This document shows, one piece after another, positions 54,033 through 63,510 of a stretch of 64,000 nucleotides of DNA. Source of the stretch: Ferrovibrio sp046297895 (lineage in GTDB: Bacteria > Pseudomonadota > Alphaproteobacteria > Ferrovibrionales > Ferrovibrionaceae); the NCBI RefSeq assembly GCF_046297895.1, contig NZ_JBKBHC010000005.1, positions 62,001 to 126,000 of the forward strand. The letters are read 5' to 3'. The notes below the pieces were generated by a model. That model worked only from the letters and a program-made list of their open reading frames with translations, made no database searches and had not been told where the DNA came from. The translations under genes and the position numbers were made by a program. The number at the start of each line of letters is the position of its first letter. Within the stretch, counting starts at the first letter, position 1.

Positions 54033-54877
54033 GCGAGCCGAAAGCCAAGCCGGAAGACGAGGTCGAAGCCTCGCGCATGCCGCTGCTCGATCACCTGATC
54101 GAGCTGCGCAATCGCCTGATGTATTCCATTGGCGCGATCTTCATCGCCTTCATCGGCTGCTATTTCTTTGCGCCGCAGATCTACAACATCCTCATGCACC
54201 CGCTGATCGAGGCGATCGGCATGGAGGGGCGGCGCATGATCTTCACCGCGCCGCAGGAAGCCTTCTTCACCCAGATCCGCCTGGCCTTCTGGGCTGCGGC
54301 GCTGATCAGCTTCCCGATCATCGCCAGTCAGGTCTGGATGTTCGTGGCGCCGGGCCTCTACAAGCACGAGAAGAAGGCCTTCCTGCCGTTCCTGGTGGCC
54401 ACCCCGGTGCTGTTCTCCATCGGCGGGGCCTTCGTCTATTTCTTCATCATGCCGCTGGCCCTGAAGTTCTTCGCCGGTTTCGAGACCCTGGGCGGCGACG
54501 ATACCCTGCCGATTCAACTCGAAACCAAGGTGAGCGAATACCTGTCGCTGGTGATGACGCTGATCTTCGCCTTCGGCATCGCCTTCGAGCTACCGGTGCT
54601 GCTGACGCTGCTGGGCAAGGTTGGCATCGCCAGTTCGGCCGGGCTGGCGGCCAAGCGCAAATACGCCATCGTCGGCATGTTCATCTTCGCCGCCATCGTC
54701 ACGCCGCCCGACGTGATCAGTCAGGTCGGCCTGGCCATTCCGCTGATCCTGCTTTACGAAATCTCCATCATTTCGGTGAAGATGATCGAGCGTGACCGCG
54801 CCAAGCGCGAGGCCGAGGAAAAGGCCGCCGCCGAGCAGGCCGAAAAGGACGAAGCCGGCCCGTCGCCGGCCGCTTGA
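54029..54877 (+). CDS. tatC: Sec-independent translocase subunit TatC
   Basis: 282 aa, GTG start in a GTGA overlap with the tatB stop. Six membrane segments; conserved MPLLDHLIELRNRL cytosolic start that binds the RR signal, ITSPxE-like FTAPQEAFFTQIRLAF, and PGLYKHEKK. C-terminal Lys/Glu/Ala tail. serS follows after 12 nt. Confidence 0.96.
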   Translation: MSEPKAKPEDEVEASRMPLLDHLIELRNRLMYSIGAIFIAFIGCYFFAPQIYNILMHPLIEAIGMEGRRMIFTAPQEAFFTQIRLAFWAAALISFPIIASQVWMFVAPGLYKHEKKAFLPFLVATPVLFSIGGAFVYFFIMPLALKFFAGFETLGGDDTLPIQLETKVSEYLSLVMTLIFAFGIAFELPVLLTLLGKVGIASSAGLAAKRKYAIVGMFIFAAIVTPPDVISQVGLAIPLILLYEISIISVKMIERDRAKREAEEKAAAEQAEKDEAGPSPAA

Positions 54878-54889
54878 AGGTAGTTCACC

Positions 54890-56176
54890 ATGCATGACAT
54901 CAAAGCGATCCGGGACAATCCGGAAGCCTTCGACCGGGCGATTGCCCGCCGTGGCGTGGCGCCGCAGGCGCAGGCGCTGATCGAGCTGGACAAAAAGCGC
55001 CGCGCCGCCCAGGTCGAATTCGATGAATTGCAGGGCCGGCGCAATACGCTGTCGAAGGAAATCGGCATCGCCAAGGGCAAGAAGGACGAGGCGCGCGCGG
55101 CCGAACTGATGGCCGAGGTGGCCGCGTTGAAGGACCGCCTTGCAGCGCTGGAAACCGAGCAGAAGGATCACGAGGCGGCGCTGAGTGATGCGCTGTCGCG
55201 TATCCCGAACCTGCCTGGCGACGACGTGCCGGACGGCCTGGACGAGAAAGGCAATGTCGAGCTGCGCCGCACCGGTGCGCCGAAGACCTACAGCTTCAAG
55301 CCCAAGGAACATTTCGACCTAGGCGAGGCGCTATGCTATATGGATTTCGCATCCGGCGTGAAGCTGGCCGGTGCGCGCTTCACCGTGCTGAAAAGCCAGC
55401 TCGCCCGGCTGGAACGGGCGCTGGGGCAGTTCATGCTCGACCTGCATACCAGCGAATTCGGTTATACCGAGATGCAGCCGCCGATGCTGGTGAACGACGC
55501 CACGGCCTTCGGCACCGGACAACTGCCGAAATTCGGCGACGACCTGTTTCGCACCACGACGGGTTATTGGCTGATTCCGACGGCGGAAGTGCCGCTGACC
55601 AACCTGGCCCGCGACCTGATCATCGACGAAAGCGAGCTGCCCTGGCGCTTCACGGCGCTGACGGCCTGTTTCCGCTCGGAAGCGGGTGCTGCCGGCCGCG
55701 ACACGCGCGGCATGATCCGCCAGCACCAGTTCGACAAGGTGGAGCTGGTCAGCATCGTGTCTCCCGACAAGTCGGTGGAAGAGCATGAGCGCATGACGGG
55801 CGCGGCGGAAGAGGTGCTCAAGCGCCTGGACCTGCCGTTCCGCACCATGCTGCTGTGTGCCGGCGACATGGGCGGTGCGGCGCGCAAGACCTATGACATC
55901 GAGGTCTGGCTGCCGGGCCAGAACCAGTATCGTGAAATCTCGTCCTGCTCGAATTGCTGGGACTGGCAGGCGCGGCGCATGAATGCCCGCTGTCGCGCCC
56001 CGGGCGAGAAGCAGACCCGCTTCGTGCATACGCTGAATGGCTCCGGCCTCGCCGTGGGCCGCACGCTGATCGCGGTGATGGAGAATTACCAGAACGAGGA
56101 TGGCAGCATCAGCGTGCCGGACGCGCTCAAGCCCTATATGGGCGGGCTGAGCAAAATAGAGAAGGCGGGGAAGTGA
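54890..56176 (+). CDS. serS: seryl-tRNA synthetase
   Basis: 428 aa. Class II synthetase: N-terminal antiparallel coiled coil (about 28-100), motif 2 TACFRSEAGAAGRDTRGMIRQHQF in pieces, and motif 3 NGSGLAVGRTLIAVMEN. Charges tRNA-Ser and tRNA-Sec. The stop TGA overlaps the surE ATG by one base (TGATG). Confidence 0.97.
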   Translation: MHDIKAIRDNPEAFDRAIARRGVAPQAQALIELDKKRRAAQVEFDELQGRRNTLSKEIGIAKGKKDEARAAELMAEVAALKDRLAALETEQKDHEAALSDALSRIPNLPGDDVPDGLDEKGNVELRRTGAPKTYSFKPKEHFDLGEALCYMDFASGVKLAGARFTVLKSQLARLERALGQFMLDLHTSEFGYTEMQPPMLVNDATAFGTGQLPKFGDDLFRTTTGYWLIPTAEVPLTNLARDLIIDESELPWRFTALTACFRSEAGAAGRDTRGMIRQHQFDKVELVSIVSPDKSVEEHERMTGAAEEVLKRLDLPFRTMLLCAGDMGGAARKTYDIEVWLPGQNQYREISSCSNCWDWQARRMNARCRAPGEKQTRFVHTLNGSGLAVGRTLIAVMENYQNEDGSISVPDALKPYMGGLSKIEKAGK

Positions 56177-56931
56177 TGCGTATTCTGGTTTCCAACGACG
56201 ACGGCATCCATGCGCCGGGCCTGAAGATCCTGGAGAAGATCGCCAAGACGCTGTCGAAGGATGTGTGGGTGGTGGCGCCGGAATTCGAGCAGTCGGGCGC
56301 CTCGCATTCGCTGACCCTGACTCTGCCGCTGCGCCTGCGCAAGATCAACGCGCGCAAATATGCCGTTCGCGGCACGCCGACCGACTGCGTCATGATGGCG
56401 ATGCACGAAATCTTCAAGGACAAGAAACCCGACCTGCTGCTGTCGGGCATCAACCGCGGCGCCAACCTGGGCGAGGACGTGACCTATTCGGGCACCGTGG
56501 CCGTGGCCATGGAAGGTTCGCTGCTTGGCGTGCCCTCGATTGCCATGAGCCAGTGCTTCCAGCACGGCCATCCGGTTAAATGGAGCACGGCCGAACATCA
56601 CGCGCCGAAGGTGATCAGAAAGCTGATCAAGTCGGGCTGGCCCAAGGGCACGCTGATCAACATCAACTTCCCCGACGTGACCGCCGACAAGGTGACCGGC
56701 GTGGAAGTGGTGCCGCAGGGCCAGCGCGACCTGACCGATCTGCTGCTGGATGCGCGTGTGGATGCGCGTGGCGTGCCGTATTACTGGATCGGCTTCCGCC
56801 GCCAGAAAAGCAAGGCGAAGCGGCATACCGACCTTGGCGCCACCGAGAATGGCGCGATCTCGGTCACGCCGCTGCAGCTCGACCTGACGCATGACGCCAG
56901 CATGAAGGCGCTGAAGGCAGCGCTGCGCTGA
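56176..56931 (+). CDS. surE: 5'/3'-nucleotidase SurE
   Basis: 251 aa from ATG 56176; the frame extends upstream inside serS but MRILVSNDDGIHAPGL is the classical start. Metal ligands in SNDDG (8-9) and the Ser/Asn in SGINRGANLGEDVTYSGTV are present. Dephosphorylates nucleoside monophosphates and short polyphosphates. The surE-pcm pair is widely conserved. Confidence 0.96.
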   Translation: MRILVSNDDGIHAPGLKILEKIAKTLSKDVWVVAPEFEQSGASHSLTLTLPLRLRKINARKYAVRGTPTDCVMMAMHEIFKDKKPDLLLSGINRGANLGEDVTYSGTVAVAMEGSLLGVPSIAMSQCFQHGHPVKWSTAEHHAPKVIRKLIKSGWPKGTLININFPDVTADKVTGVEVVPQGQRDLTDLLLDARVDARGVPYYWIGFRRQKSKAKRHTDLGATENGAISVTPLQLDLTHDASMKALKAALR

Positions 56932-56941
56932 CCTGCCTAAC

Positions 56942-57595
56942 GTGGATCCCCGGGTCATCCAGCTCATCATGGAATTGCGGCGCCAGGGCGTCGCCGATAC
57001 CCGCGTGCTGGCCGCCATCGAGCGCGTGCCACGCGAGCGCTTCGTCGCCGACCAGTTCCTGAAGCATTCCTACGACAACATTGCCCTGCCGATCACACAG
57101 GGCCAGACGATCAGCCAGCCCTATGTGGTCGCGTATATGACCGAAATGCTGAAGCTGGGCGACCGCATGAAGGTGCTGGAGATCGGCACCGGCTCGGGCT
57201 ACCAGACCGCCGTGCTCTCCAGGCTGGGGCGGCGCATCTACACCATCGAACGCTATCGCTCTTTGCTGGTTTCGGCGGAAAAACGCCTGAACGACCTGCA
57301 GATCACCAATGTGGTGACCAGGCTGGGCGACGGCAACAAGGGCTGGCCCGAACAGGCGCCCTTCGACCGCATCCTGGTGACCGCCGCAGCCGACCGGCGG
57401 CCCGATACCCTGATCGCGCAGCTTTCGCCCGAGGGCGGCATCATGGTGGCGCCGGTGGCGGTGACGAGCACGGAACAGGATGTGATCCGCTACACCCGGC
57501 ACGGCGACGAGGTGCAGGAGGAGCGCCTGCTGCCGGTGCGGTTCGTGCCGCTGTTGCCCGGAATCGCCCGCGAAGCCAGCCCGGCGCCGCAATGA
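56942..57595 (+). CDS. pcm: protein-L-isoaspartate O-methyltransferase
   Basis: 217 aa, GTG start. SAM-dependent repair of isoaspartyl residues. VPRERFVADQF, ITQGQTISQPYVVAYMTE, and the SAM motif VLEIGTGSGYQTAVLS are diagnostic; ILVTAAADRRPDTLIAQL follows. Ten bases after surE. Confidence 0.95.
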   Translation: MDPRVIQLIMELRRQGVADTRVLAAIERVPRERFVADQFLKHSYDNIALPITQGQTISQPYVVAYMTEMLKLGDRMKVLEIGTGSGYQTAVLSRLGRRIYTIERYRSLLVSAEKRLNDLQITNVVTRLGDGNKGWPEQAPFDRILVTAAADRRPDTLIAQLSPEGGIMVAPVAVTSTEQDVIRYTRHGDEVQEERLLPVRFVPLLPGIAREASPAPQ

Positions 57596-57673
57596 CGATC
57601 ATCGTAACAACTGCGTAACACCTTGGTTGGCCTGCATTGTCGCGGGCCGGGAAGGGGCTTAGACTCCGCGTCC

Positions 57674-58897
57674 ATGCAACGGATTCGGGCATTGGTGGTG
57701 TTGGCGACGCTCGGTCTGCTGGCCGGCTGCGGTCAGCAGCCGCCGGCGCCCGTGGTGTTCGGCCATCGGCCCGCGCCAATGCCGCAGGCGGTGGAATTTC
57801 GCGGCGCCAGCCCGCAGGCCGGGGCTGCGGCAATGCAGGCGCCGCCGGCCGCGGCATCCGAGAGCGTGACGGTGCAGGCCGGCGACACGATCTATTCGCT
57901 GGCGCGGCGCCATAACCGTCCGGTGCGCGCCCTGATCGACGACAACAACCTGCAGCCACCCTATGTGCTGCAGCCCGGCCAGCGCCTGCGGTTGCCCGGC
58001 GGGCGCTTCCATGCCGTGCAACGGGGCGAGACGCTGTACAGCATTTCGCGCAGCTACGGCGTCGACCTCTACAGCATGGCGCAGAGCAACGACCTGCAGC
58101 CGCCTTACACGATCAGCGTCGGCCAGCAACTGAGAATCCCCTCGCAAAGCGGCTATGCGGTGGCCTCGGCGCCATCCGCAGCGCAGCCGGCGCCCGCGGC
58201 CGCGCCACGCGGTTTCCAGGTCGAAAGCCTGCCGCCGCCTCCGGGCGCGACGTCTCCAGGGGCCGGGCAGGGACCGCAGCAGGAGCAACCGGCCTCGTCC
58301 AGCCTGCCACCGGTGCCGCAGCAGCCGGCCGAGCAGGCCGCGCCGCAGCCATTGCCCGAAGCGAACGTGCCCGCGCGCGGCCAGACCGTGCCGCAGGCCG
58401 AGACCGCCGATCCGCAGGTGGCCAGCGCACCGCCGGCCAGCGCGCCGCCTGCATCGGTTCCACCGGCAGCCGAGCCCGCCGCCCCGCAGCAGGAAGCCGT
58501 ATTGCCGCCGCGCTCGGGGCGCACGTTTTCCTGGCCGGTGCGCGGCCGCATCCTCTCCACCTTCGGGCCCAAGCCCGACGGGCTGCATAATGACGGCATC
58601 AACATCGCCGCCCGCGCGGGCGCGCCGGTGATCGCAGCCGAGAACGGGGTTGTGGTCTATGCCGGCAGCGAGCTGAAGGGCTTTGGCAACCTGCTGCTGG
58701 TGCGCCATGCCGATGGCTGGATGACCGCCTACGCCCATCTGGACAAGATGCTGGTGAAGAAGGGCCAGAAGGTGACGCGCGGCCAGGCGATCGGCACGGT
58801 GGGCAGCACGGGCGGCGTGAGCCAGCCGCAACTGCATTTCGAAATCCGCAAGGGCACCCAGGCGGTGGATCCCGGCAAGTTCCTCTCGGTGGCGTAA
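57674..58897 (+). CDS. LysM/M23 murein hydrolase activator lipoprotein (NlpD-like)
   Basis: 407 aa from ATG 57674. Lipobox LLAGCG gives a lipid-modified Cys near residue 18. Two LysM repeats (about 63-110 and 113-160), a Pro/Gln-rich linker of about 120 residues and a C-terminal M23 domain (FSWPVRGRILSTFG onward). The first zinc motif reads HNDGINIAA, with Asn where active M23 enzymes have Asp, so it is probably a non-catalytic amidase activator like NlpD/EnvC; YAHL and LHFEIR remain. Last gene of the argS cluster. Confidence 0.9.
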   Translation: MQRIRALVVLATLGLLAGCGQQPPAPVVFGHRPAPMPQAVEFRGASPQAGAAAMQAPPAAASESVTVQAGDTIYSLARRHNRPVRALIDDNNLQPPYVLQPGQRLRLPGGRFHAVQRGETLYSISRSYGVDLYSMAQSNDLQPPYTISVGQQLRIPSQSGYAVASAPSAAQPAPAAAPRGFQVESLPPPPGATSPGAGQGPQQEQPASSSLPPVPQQPAEQAAPQPLPEANVPARGQTVPQAETADPQVASAPPASAPPASVPPAAEPAAPQQEAVLPPRSGRTFSWPVRGRILSTFGPKPDGLHNDGINIAARAGAPVIAAENGVVVYAGSELKGFGNLLLVRHADGWMTAYAHLDKMLVKKGQKVTRGQAIGTVGSTGGVSQPQLHFEIRKGTQAVDPGKFLSVA

Positions 58898-58900
58898 GCC

Positions 58901-59842
58901 TTACTTCGCAGGCTTCAGCGGCTTGCCCAGCCGGCCGGCCAGATCCTGGATGAACTGCCAGGCCACGCGGCCCGACCGCGCGCCGCGCGTCATCGACCAT
59001 TCCACGGCCTCGGCGCGCAGCTGCTTCTGGTCGATCTTCAGGCCATAGGCTTTGCAGTAGCCGTCCAGCATGGCGAAGAAATCCTCCTGGCTGCAGGAGT
59101 GGAAGCCGAGCCAGAGGCCGAAGCGGTCGGACAGCGAAACCTTCTCTTCCACGGCTTCATGTGGATTGATCGCGGTGGAGCGCTCGTTCTCCATCATGTC
59201 GCGCGGCAGCAGATGGCGGCGGTTGGAGGTGGCATAGAGGATCACGTTGTCGGGCCGGCCTTCGATGCCGCCATCAAGAACGGCCTTCAGCGACTTGTAA
59301 TGCTGGTCTTCCGCATCGAACGAGAGGTCATCGCAGAACAGCACAAAACGCCGTTTCGATCTGCGCAGCAGCTTGAGCAGCATGGGCAGCGAGGGAATGT
59401 CCTCGCGATGGATTTCCACAAGCGCCAGGGCCCCGACCTTTCCTGGCGTCTTCTTGCCATTGATCGCACCGATGGCGGCCTTCACCAGCGACGACTTGCC
59501 CATGCCGCGCGCCCCCCACAAGAGCGCGTTGTTGGCGGGCAGCCCCCTGGCGAAGCGGGTGGTGTTGTCGAGCAGGATGTCGCGCACGCGGTCCACGCCC
59601 TGCAGCAGATCGATGGTCACGGCATTCACCTGCGGCACGGCCTCCAGCCAGCCCGGCGCCGGCTCGGCATGCCACACGAAGGCGTCGGCGGCGTTTTCGT
59701 CCCAGTCCGGCGCCCGCGGCGGAGCCAGGCGTTCCAGCGCGTCGGCGATGCGCAGCAGCAGGGTGGCATCGGCCGGCTGCGCGGCGGCTTTGGCTGCGGG
59801 GCGGGGGTTTTTTTTCGTGGTCTTCTTGGGACGGGACGGCAT
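58901..59842 (-). CDS. DUF815 family ATPase
   Basis: 313 aa. P-loop NTPase: Walker A LLWGARGMGKSSLVKA, Walker B LFCDDLSFDAED, sensor-like NVILYATSNRRHLLP and C-terminal GRVAWQFIQDLAG. A lysine/proline-rich N-terminal tail (RPKKTTKKNPRP) precedes it. Function of the family is unknown. Convergent with the LysM/M23 gene (3-nt gap); this M23/DUF815 adjacency is often seen in relatives, where yajC-secDF usually follows but does not here. Confidence 0.87.
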   Translation of the reverse strand: MPSRPKKTTKKNPRPAAKAAAQPADATLLLRIADALERLAPPRAPDWDENAADAFVWHAEPAPGWLEAVPQVNAVTIDLLQGVDRVRDILLDNTTRFARGLPANNALLWGARGMGKSSLVKAAIGAINGKKTPGKVGALALVEIHREDIPSLPMLLKLLRRSKRRFVLFCDDLSFDAEDQHYKSLKAVLDGGIEGRPDNVILYATSNRRHLLPRDMMENERSTAINPHEAVEEKVSLSDRFGLWLGFHSCSQEDFFAMLDGYCKAYGLKIDQKQLRAEAVEWSMTRGARSGRVAWQFIQDLAGRLGKPLKPAK

Positions 59843-59930
59843 GGATTTTTCGCCTTGTCGGGGGTGCTTTGCTTCAGATCAATACCCGGCCCGGCGGACA
59901 GGGTAAAGCTGCGGGAAAAGGAAGCCCGCC

Positions 59931-60593
59931 ATGCCCGAAGCTGCCGCCATACGCCGCCATTTTCTCGCCAGCCTGCAGGCTGCCGAGGCCCCGCATCGGC
60001 CCTATCGCCACTGGCTGCTGAAGCAGGCCCTGCCGCTGGAATCAGCCGCTGCCATCGTCGACCTGCCGGTCCGGCCGGCCGAGATCGACGATACGCAGGG
60101 CAAGCGCGACAGCCATAACGAAAGCCGGGTCTTTTTCGCCGGGGACCTGATGGCGGACCATGCCGTCTGCCGCGATATGGCGGCCTGCTTTCAGGCGCCG
60201 GAAACGATTGCCGCACTGCAGCAAGCCACTGGCGCCGATCTGGAGGGCTGCTATCTGCGGATCGAGTATTGCCAGGACAAGGGCGGTTTCTGGCTAGAGC
60301 CCCATACCGATATCGGCGCCAAGCGCTTCACCATGCTGGTCTACCTGTCCACCGCGGCGGATGGCCCGAACTGGGGGACGGATATCTACGATAGCGAGAA
60401 ACGCCGGGTGGGCCGCGCGCCGGCGGGTTTCGATCAGGGCCTGATCTTCGTGCCGGGCAACGATACCTGGCACGGTTTCGAGCCGCGCGACATCAAGGGC
60501 GTGCGCCGGTCGATCATCGTGAATTACGTGATCCCCGAATGGCGCGCCCGCCACGAACTGGCCTATCCGGACCAGCCGGTGCAGGCGGCTTGA
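59931..60593 (+). CDS. 2-oxoglutarate/Fe(II)-dependent oxygenase-like protein
   Basis: 220 aa. Double-stranded beta-helix with the facial triad H125 and D127 (LEPHTDIGAKRFT) and H181 (NDTWHGFEPRD), and Arg at about 192 (VRRSIIVNYV) for the 2-oxoglutarate carboxylate. Cytosolic, no signal peptide. Substrate unknown; relatives hydroxylate small molecules or proteins. Divergent from the DUF815 gene. Confidence 0.85.
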   Translation: MPEAAAIRRHFLASLQAAEAPHRPYRHWLLKQALPLESAAAIVDLPVRPAEIDDTQGKRDSHNESRVFFAGDLMADHAVCRDMAACFQAPETIAALQQATGADLEGCYLRIEYCQDKGGFWLEPHTDIGAKRFTMLVYLSTAADGPNWGTDIYDSEKRRVGRAPAGFDQGLIFVPGNDTWHGFEPRDIKGVRRSIIVNYVIPEWRARHELAYPDQPVQAA

Positions 60594-60682
60594 ACGCGGC
60601 CCCAACGCCTAGCCGGGACAGACCCTTTCCGCCATAATCCCGGGCCTGATTTTTCAGTCCCCGGATGCGGTGAGGAGGAAGC

Positions 60683-62116
60683 ATGTACCCCGAAGTTTCT
60701 CTGTATATCGATGGCGCCTGGACCAAGGGCGCCGGCGGCAAGTCCATTCCCGTATTGAACCCCGCCACCGGCGAAGAGATCGGCAAGGTGGCGCATGCCG
60801 AAAAAGCCGACCTGGACCGTGCGCTGGCCGCAGCCGACAAGGGCTTCAAGGCCTGGAAGAAGGTTTCGCCCTACGACCGCTACAAGGTGCTGCGCAAGGC
60901 GGCCGACATCATCCGCGGCCGCGCCGACGACATCGGCAAGATCATGTCGCTGGAGCAGGGCAAGCCCTTCATCGAGGCCAAGGGCGAGACGCTGCTGGCC
61001 GGCGACATCATGGACTGGTTCGCCGAGGAAGCGCGCCGCACCTATGGCCGCATCGTGCCGCCGCGTGCCGAGGGCGTGTATCAGCTGGTGGTGAAGGAGC
61101 CGGTCGGTCCTGTTGCCGCCTTCACGCCGTGGAATTTTCCGATCAATCAGGCGGTGCGCAAATGCTCGGCCGCTCTGGCTGCCGGCTGCTCGATCATCCT
61201 GAAGGGTCCGGAAGAGACTCCGGCTTCCTGCGCTGCCCTGGTGCAGGCCTATGTCGATGCCGGCGTGCCGGCCGGCGCGATCCAGCTGGTGTATGGCGTG
61301 CCGTCGGAGATCAGCGAATACCTGATCCCGCATCCGGTGATCCGCAAGATCACCTTCACCGGCTCGACGCCGGTGGGCAAACACCTCGCCATGCTGGCCG
61401 GCCAGCACATGAAGCGCATCACCATGGAACTCGGCGGCCATGCCCCGGCCATCGTGTTCGACGATGCCGACGTGGACACCGCCGTGAAGGTGCTGAGCGC
61501 CAACAAGTTCCGCAATGCCGGCCAGGTCTGCGTCTCGCCGACGCGTTTCCTGGTGCATGAGTCGGTCTACGGCAAGTTTGTCGAGGGCTTCACGGCTTTC
61601 GCCAAGTCGCTGAAGGTGGGCGATGGCCTCGACAAGGATACCCGCATGGGTCCGCTGGCCAACGACCGCCGCGTGCAGGCGATGGAGATGTTCGTCGCCG
61701 ATGCCGTTTCCAAGGGCGCCAAGGTCGAGACCGGCGGCAAGCGCATCGGCAACAAGGGCAACTTCTTCGAGCCGACCGTGCTGACCGGCATCAACACCGA
61801 CATGCGCATCATGAACGAGGAGCCGTTCGGCCCGCTGGCGCCGATCATGCCCTTCTCGAAGTTCGACGACGTGGTGGCAGAGGCCAACCGCCTGCCCTTC
61901 GGTCTGGCGGCCTATGCCTATACCAAGTCGGCCAAGACGGCGGCCGCCATCGGCGCGGCATTTGAGTCCGGCATGGTGTCGATCAACCATCACGGCCTCG
62001 CCCTGCCGGAAGTGCCCTTCGGCGGCATCAAGGATTCGGGTTACGGCTCGGAAGGCGGCTCGGAGGCCATCGAGGCTTATCTGAACACCAAGTTCATCAC
62101 GCAGGTCGGTCTGTAA
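60683..62116 (+). CDS. NAD(P)-dependent aldehyde dehydrogenase (succinate-semialdehyde type)
   Basis: 477 aa, strong GAGGAGGAAG ribosome-binding site. ALDH fold: oxyanion Asn151 in TPWNFPINQ, general base Glu249 in MELGGHAPAIVFDDAD, catalytic Cys283 in FRNAGQVCVSPTRF, and NEEPFGPLAPIMPF. Closest in pattern to GabD-like NAD-dependent succinate-semialdehyde dehydrogenases, but the true aldehyde is uncertain. Single-gene unit ending in a strong terminator shared with chrA. Confidence 0.9.
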   Translation: MYPEVSLYIDGAWTKGAGGKSIPVLNPATGEEIGKVAHAEKADLDRALAAADKGFKAWKKVSPYDRYKVLRKAADIIRGRADDIGKIMSLEQGKPFIEAKGETLLAGDIMDWFAEEARRTYGRIVPPRAEGVYQLVVKEPVGPVAAFTPWNFPINQAVRKCSAALAAGCSIILKGPEETPASCAALVQAYVDAGVPAGAIQLVYGVPSEISEYLIPHPVIRKITFTGSTPVGKHLAMLAGQHMKRITMELGGHAPAIVFDDADVDTAVKVLSANKFRNAGQVCVSPTRFLVHESVYGKFVEGFTAFAKSLKVGDGLDKDTRMGPLANDRRVQAMEMFVADAVSKGAKVETGGKRIGNKGNFFEPTVLTGINTDMRIMNEEPFGPLAPIMPFSKFDDVVAEANRLPFGLAAYAYTKSAKTAAAIGAAFESGMVSINHHGLALPEVPFGGIKDSGYGSEGGSEAIEAYLNTKFITQVGL

Positions 62117-62140
62117 GACCTACGCGATATCGGAATGGAG

Positions 62141-62165
62141 AAGGGGGCTTCGCGGCCCCCTTTTT
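62141..62165. terminator. bidirectional intrinsic terminator
   Basis: AAGGGGGC/GCCCCCTT stem with a short TTCGC-type loop and TTTTT on the right. It lies between the convergent aldehyde dehydrogenase and chrA genes. Confidence 0.92.
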
Positions 62166-62167
62166 CA

Positions 62168-63493
62168 TTATGCGATGAAGCGGATCGCGATACCGGTCAC
62201 GGCCGCACCACCGAGCAGCCAGGCCAGCCCCAGATGGAAACGGAAGACGGCGATGATCGCCGCCGCCGACAGCAGGGCCATCCAGGGATCGAGGCTGGAG
62301 AGCACCGGCACATCCCAGCTGAGCGGGCCGAGCGACACGCTCTCCATCCGCTTGAACAGCACATGCAGGCCGAACCAGATGGCGAGGTTGAGGATCACGC
62401 CCACCACGGCCGCCGTGATCGCGGCCAAGGCGTGGCTTAAGGCGCGCACATGGCGGATGCGTTCGATATACGGCGCGCCGAGAAAGATCCACAAAAAGCA
62501 CGGCACGAAGGTGACCCAGGTGGCCAGCACGCCGCCGAGCAGGCCGCCGAGCAGCGGATCGATGCCGCCGAGCCGGAAGCCGGCGAGGTAGCCCACGAAG
62601 GTGAGCACGAGGATCAGCGGACCGGGTGTGGTTTCGGCCAGGCCGAGGCCATGCAGCATCTCCTCGGCATTCAGCCAGCCATACACTTCCACCGCCTGCT
62701 GCCCGACATAGGCCAGCACGGCATAGGCGCCGCCGAAGGTTACCACGGCCATCTTGCTGAAGAAGACGCCGATCTGGCTGAAGACGTGACTGCCGCCCAG
62801 GGTGGCAAACAGCCACAGCAGCGGCCCGGCCCAGAGCAGGCCGAAGATCGCGATGACGATCAGGTTGCGCGACCAGCTTGGCGGCACGCTGGGCAGCACG
62901 TCGGCGTCGTCCTTCACTGCCGAAGCGACGATCCAGTTCGGCCGGCTGCGGCCAACCAGCCAGCCGATCAGCGCGGCGCCCAGCACGATCAGCGGGAAAG
63001 GAATCTGCAGGCCGTAGATGCCGATGAAGGCCAGTGCGCTGACGCCCAGCAAGAAGCGCGTCTTGATGGCGCGCTTGGCGATGCGTTGCACGGCCTCGAT
63101 CACGATGGCCAGCACGGCGGCCTGCAGGCCGAAGAACACGCCATCCACCAGCGGCACGTCGCGCCACAGCACATAGATGGTGCTCAGGCCCAGGATCACG
63201 GCCAGGCCCGGCAGGATGAACAGCAGGCCGGCAGCTACGCCGCCTTTCGCCCGATGCAGCAGCCAGCCGATATAGGTGGCGAGCTGCTGCGCCTCGGGGC
63301 CGGGCAGCAGCATGCAGAAATTCAGCGCATGCAGGAATTGCGGCTCGCTGACCCATTTCTTCTCATCCACCACGATGCGGTGCATCATGGCGATCTGGCC
63401 GGCTGGTCCGCCGAAGCTGAGCAGGCCAATCTTGGCCCAGATGCGGAAGGCTTCGCCGAAGCTGGGACCGACACTTTGATTCTCGTTTTTCAT
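62168..63493 (-). CDS. chrA: chromate efflux transporter ChrA
   Basis: 441 aa from ATG 63493. CHR family with two homologous halves and about ten to twelve membrane segments. First-half signature IGLLSFGGPAGQIAMMH and FCMLLPGPEAQQLATYIGW; second-half counterpart VVTFGGAYAVLAYVGQQ and LAETTPGPLILVLTFVGYLAG. Expels chromate from the cytosol using the proton motive force. Follows chrB by 17 nt in one operon. Confidence 0.94.
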   Translation of the reverse strand: MKNENQSVGPSFGEAFRIWAKIGLLSFGGPAGQIAMMHRIVVDEKKWVSEPQFLHALNFCMLLPGPEAQQLATYIGWLLHRAKGGVAAGLLFILPGLAVILGLSTIYVLWRDVPLVDGVFFGLQAAVLAIVIEAVQRIAKRAIKTRFLLGVSALAFIGIYGLQIPFPLIVLGAALIGWLVGRSRPNWIVASAVKDDADVLPSVPPSWSRNLIVIAIFGLLWAGPLLWLFATLGGSHVFSQIGVFFSKMAVVTFGGAYAVLAYVGQQAVEVYGWLNAEEMLHGLGLAETTPGPLILVLTFVGYLAGFRLGGIDPLLGGLLGGVLATWVTFVPCFLWIFLGAPYIERIRHVRALSHALAAITAAVVGVILNLAIWFGLHVLFKRMESVSLGPLSWDVPVLSSLDPWMALLSAAAIIAVFRFHLGLAWLLGGAAVTGIAIRFIA

Positions 63494-63510
63494 GCCCAAT
63501 CTCTAACCCT

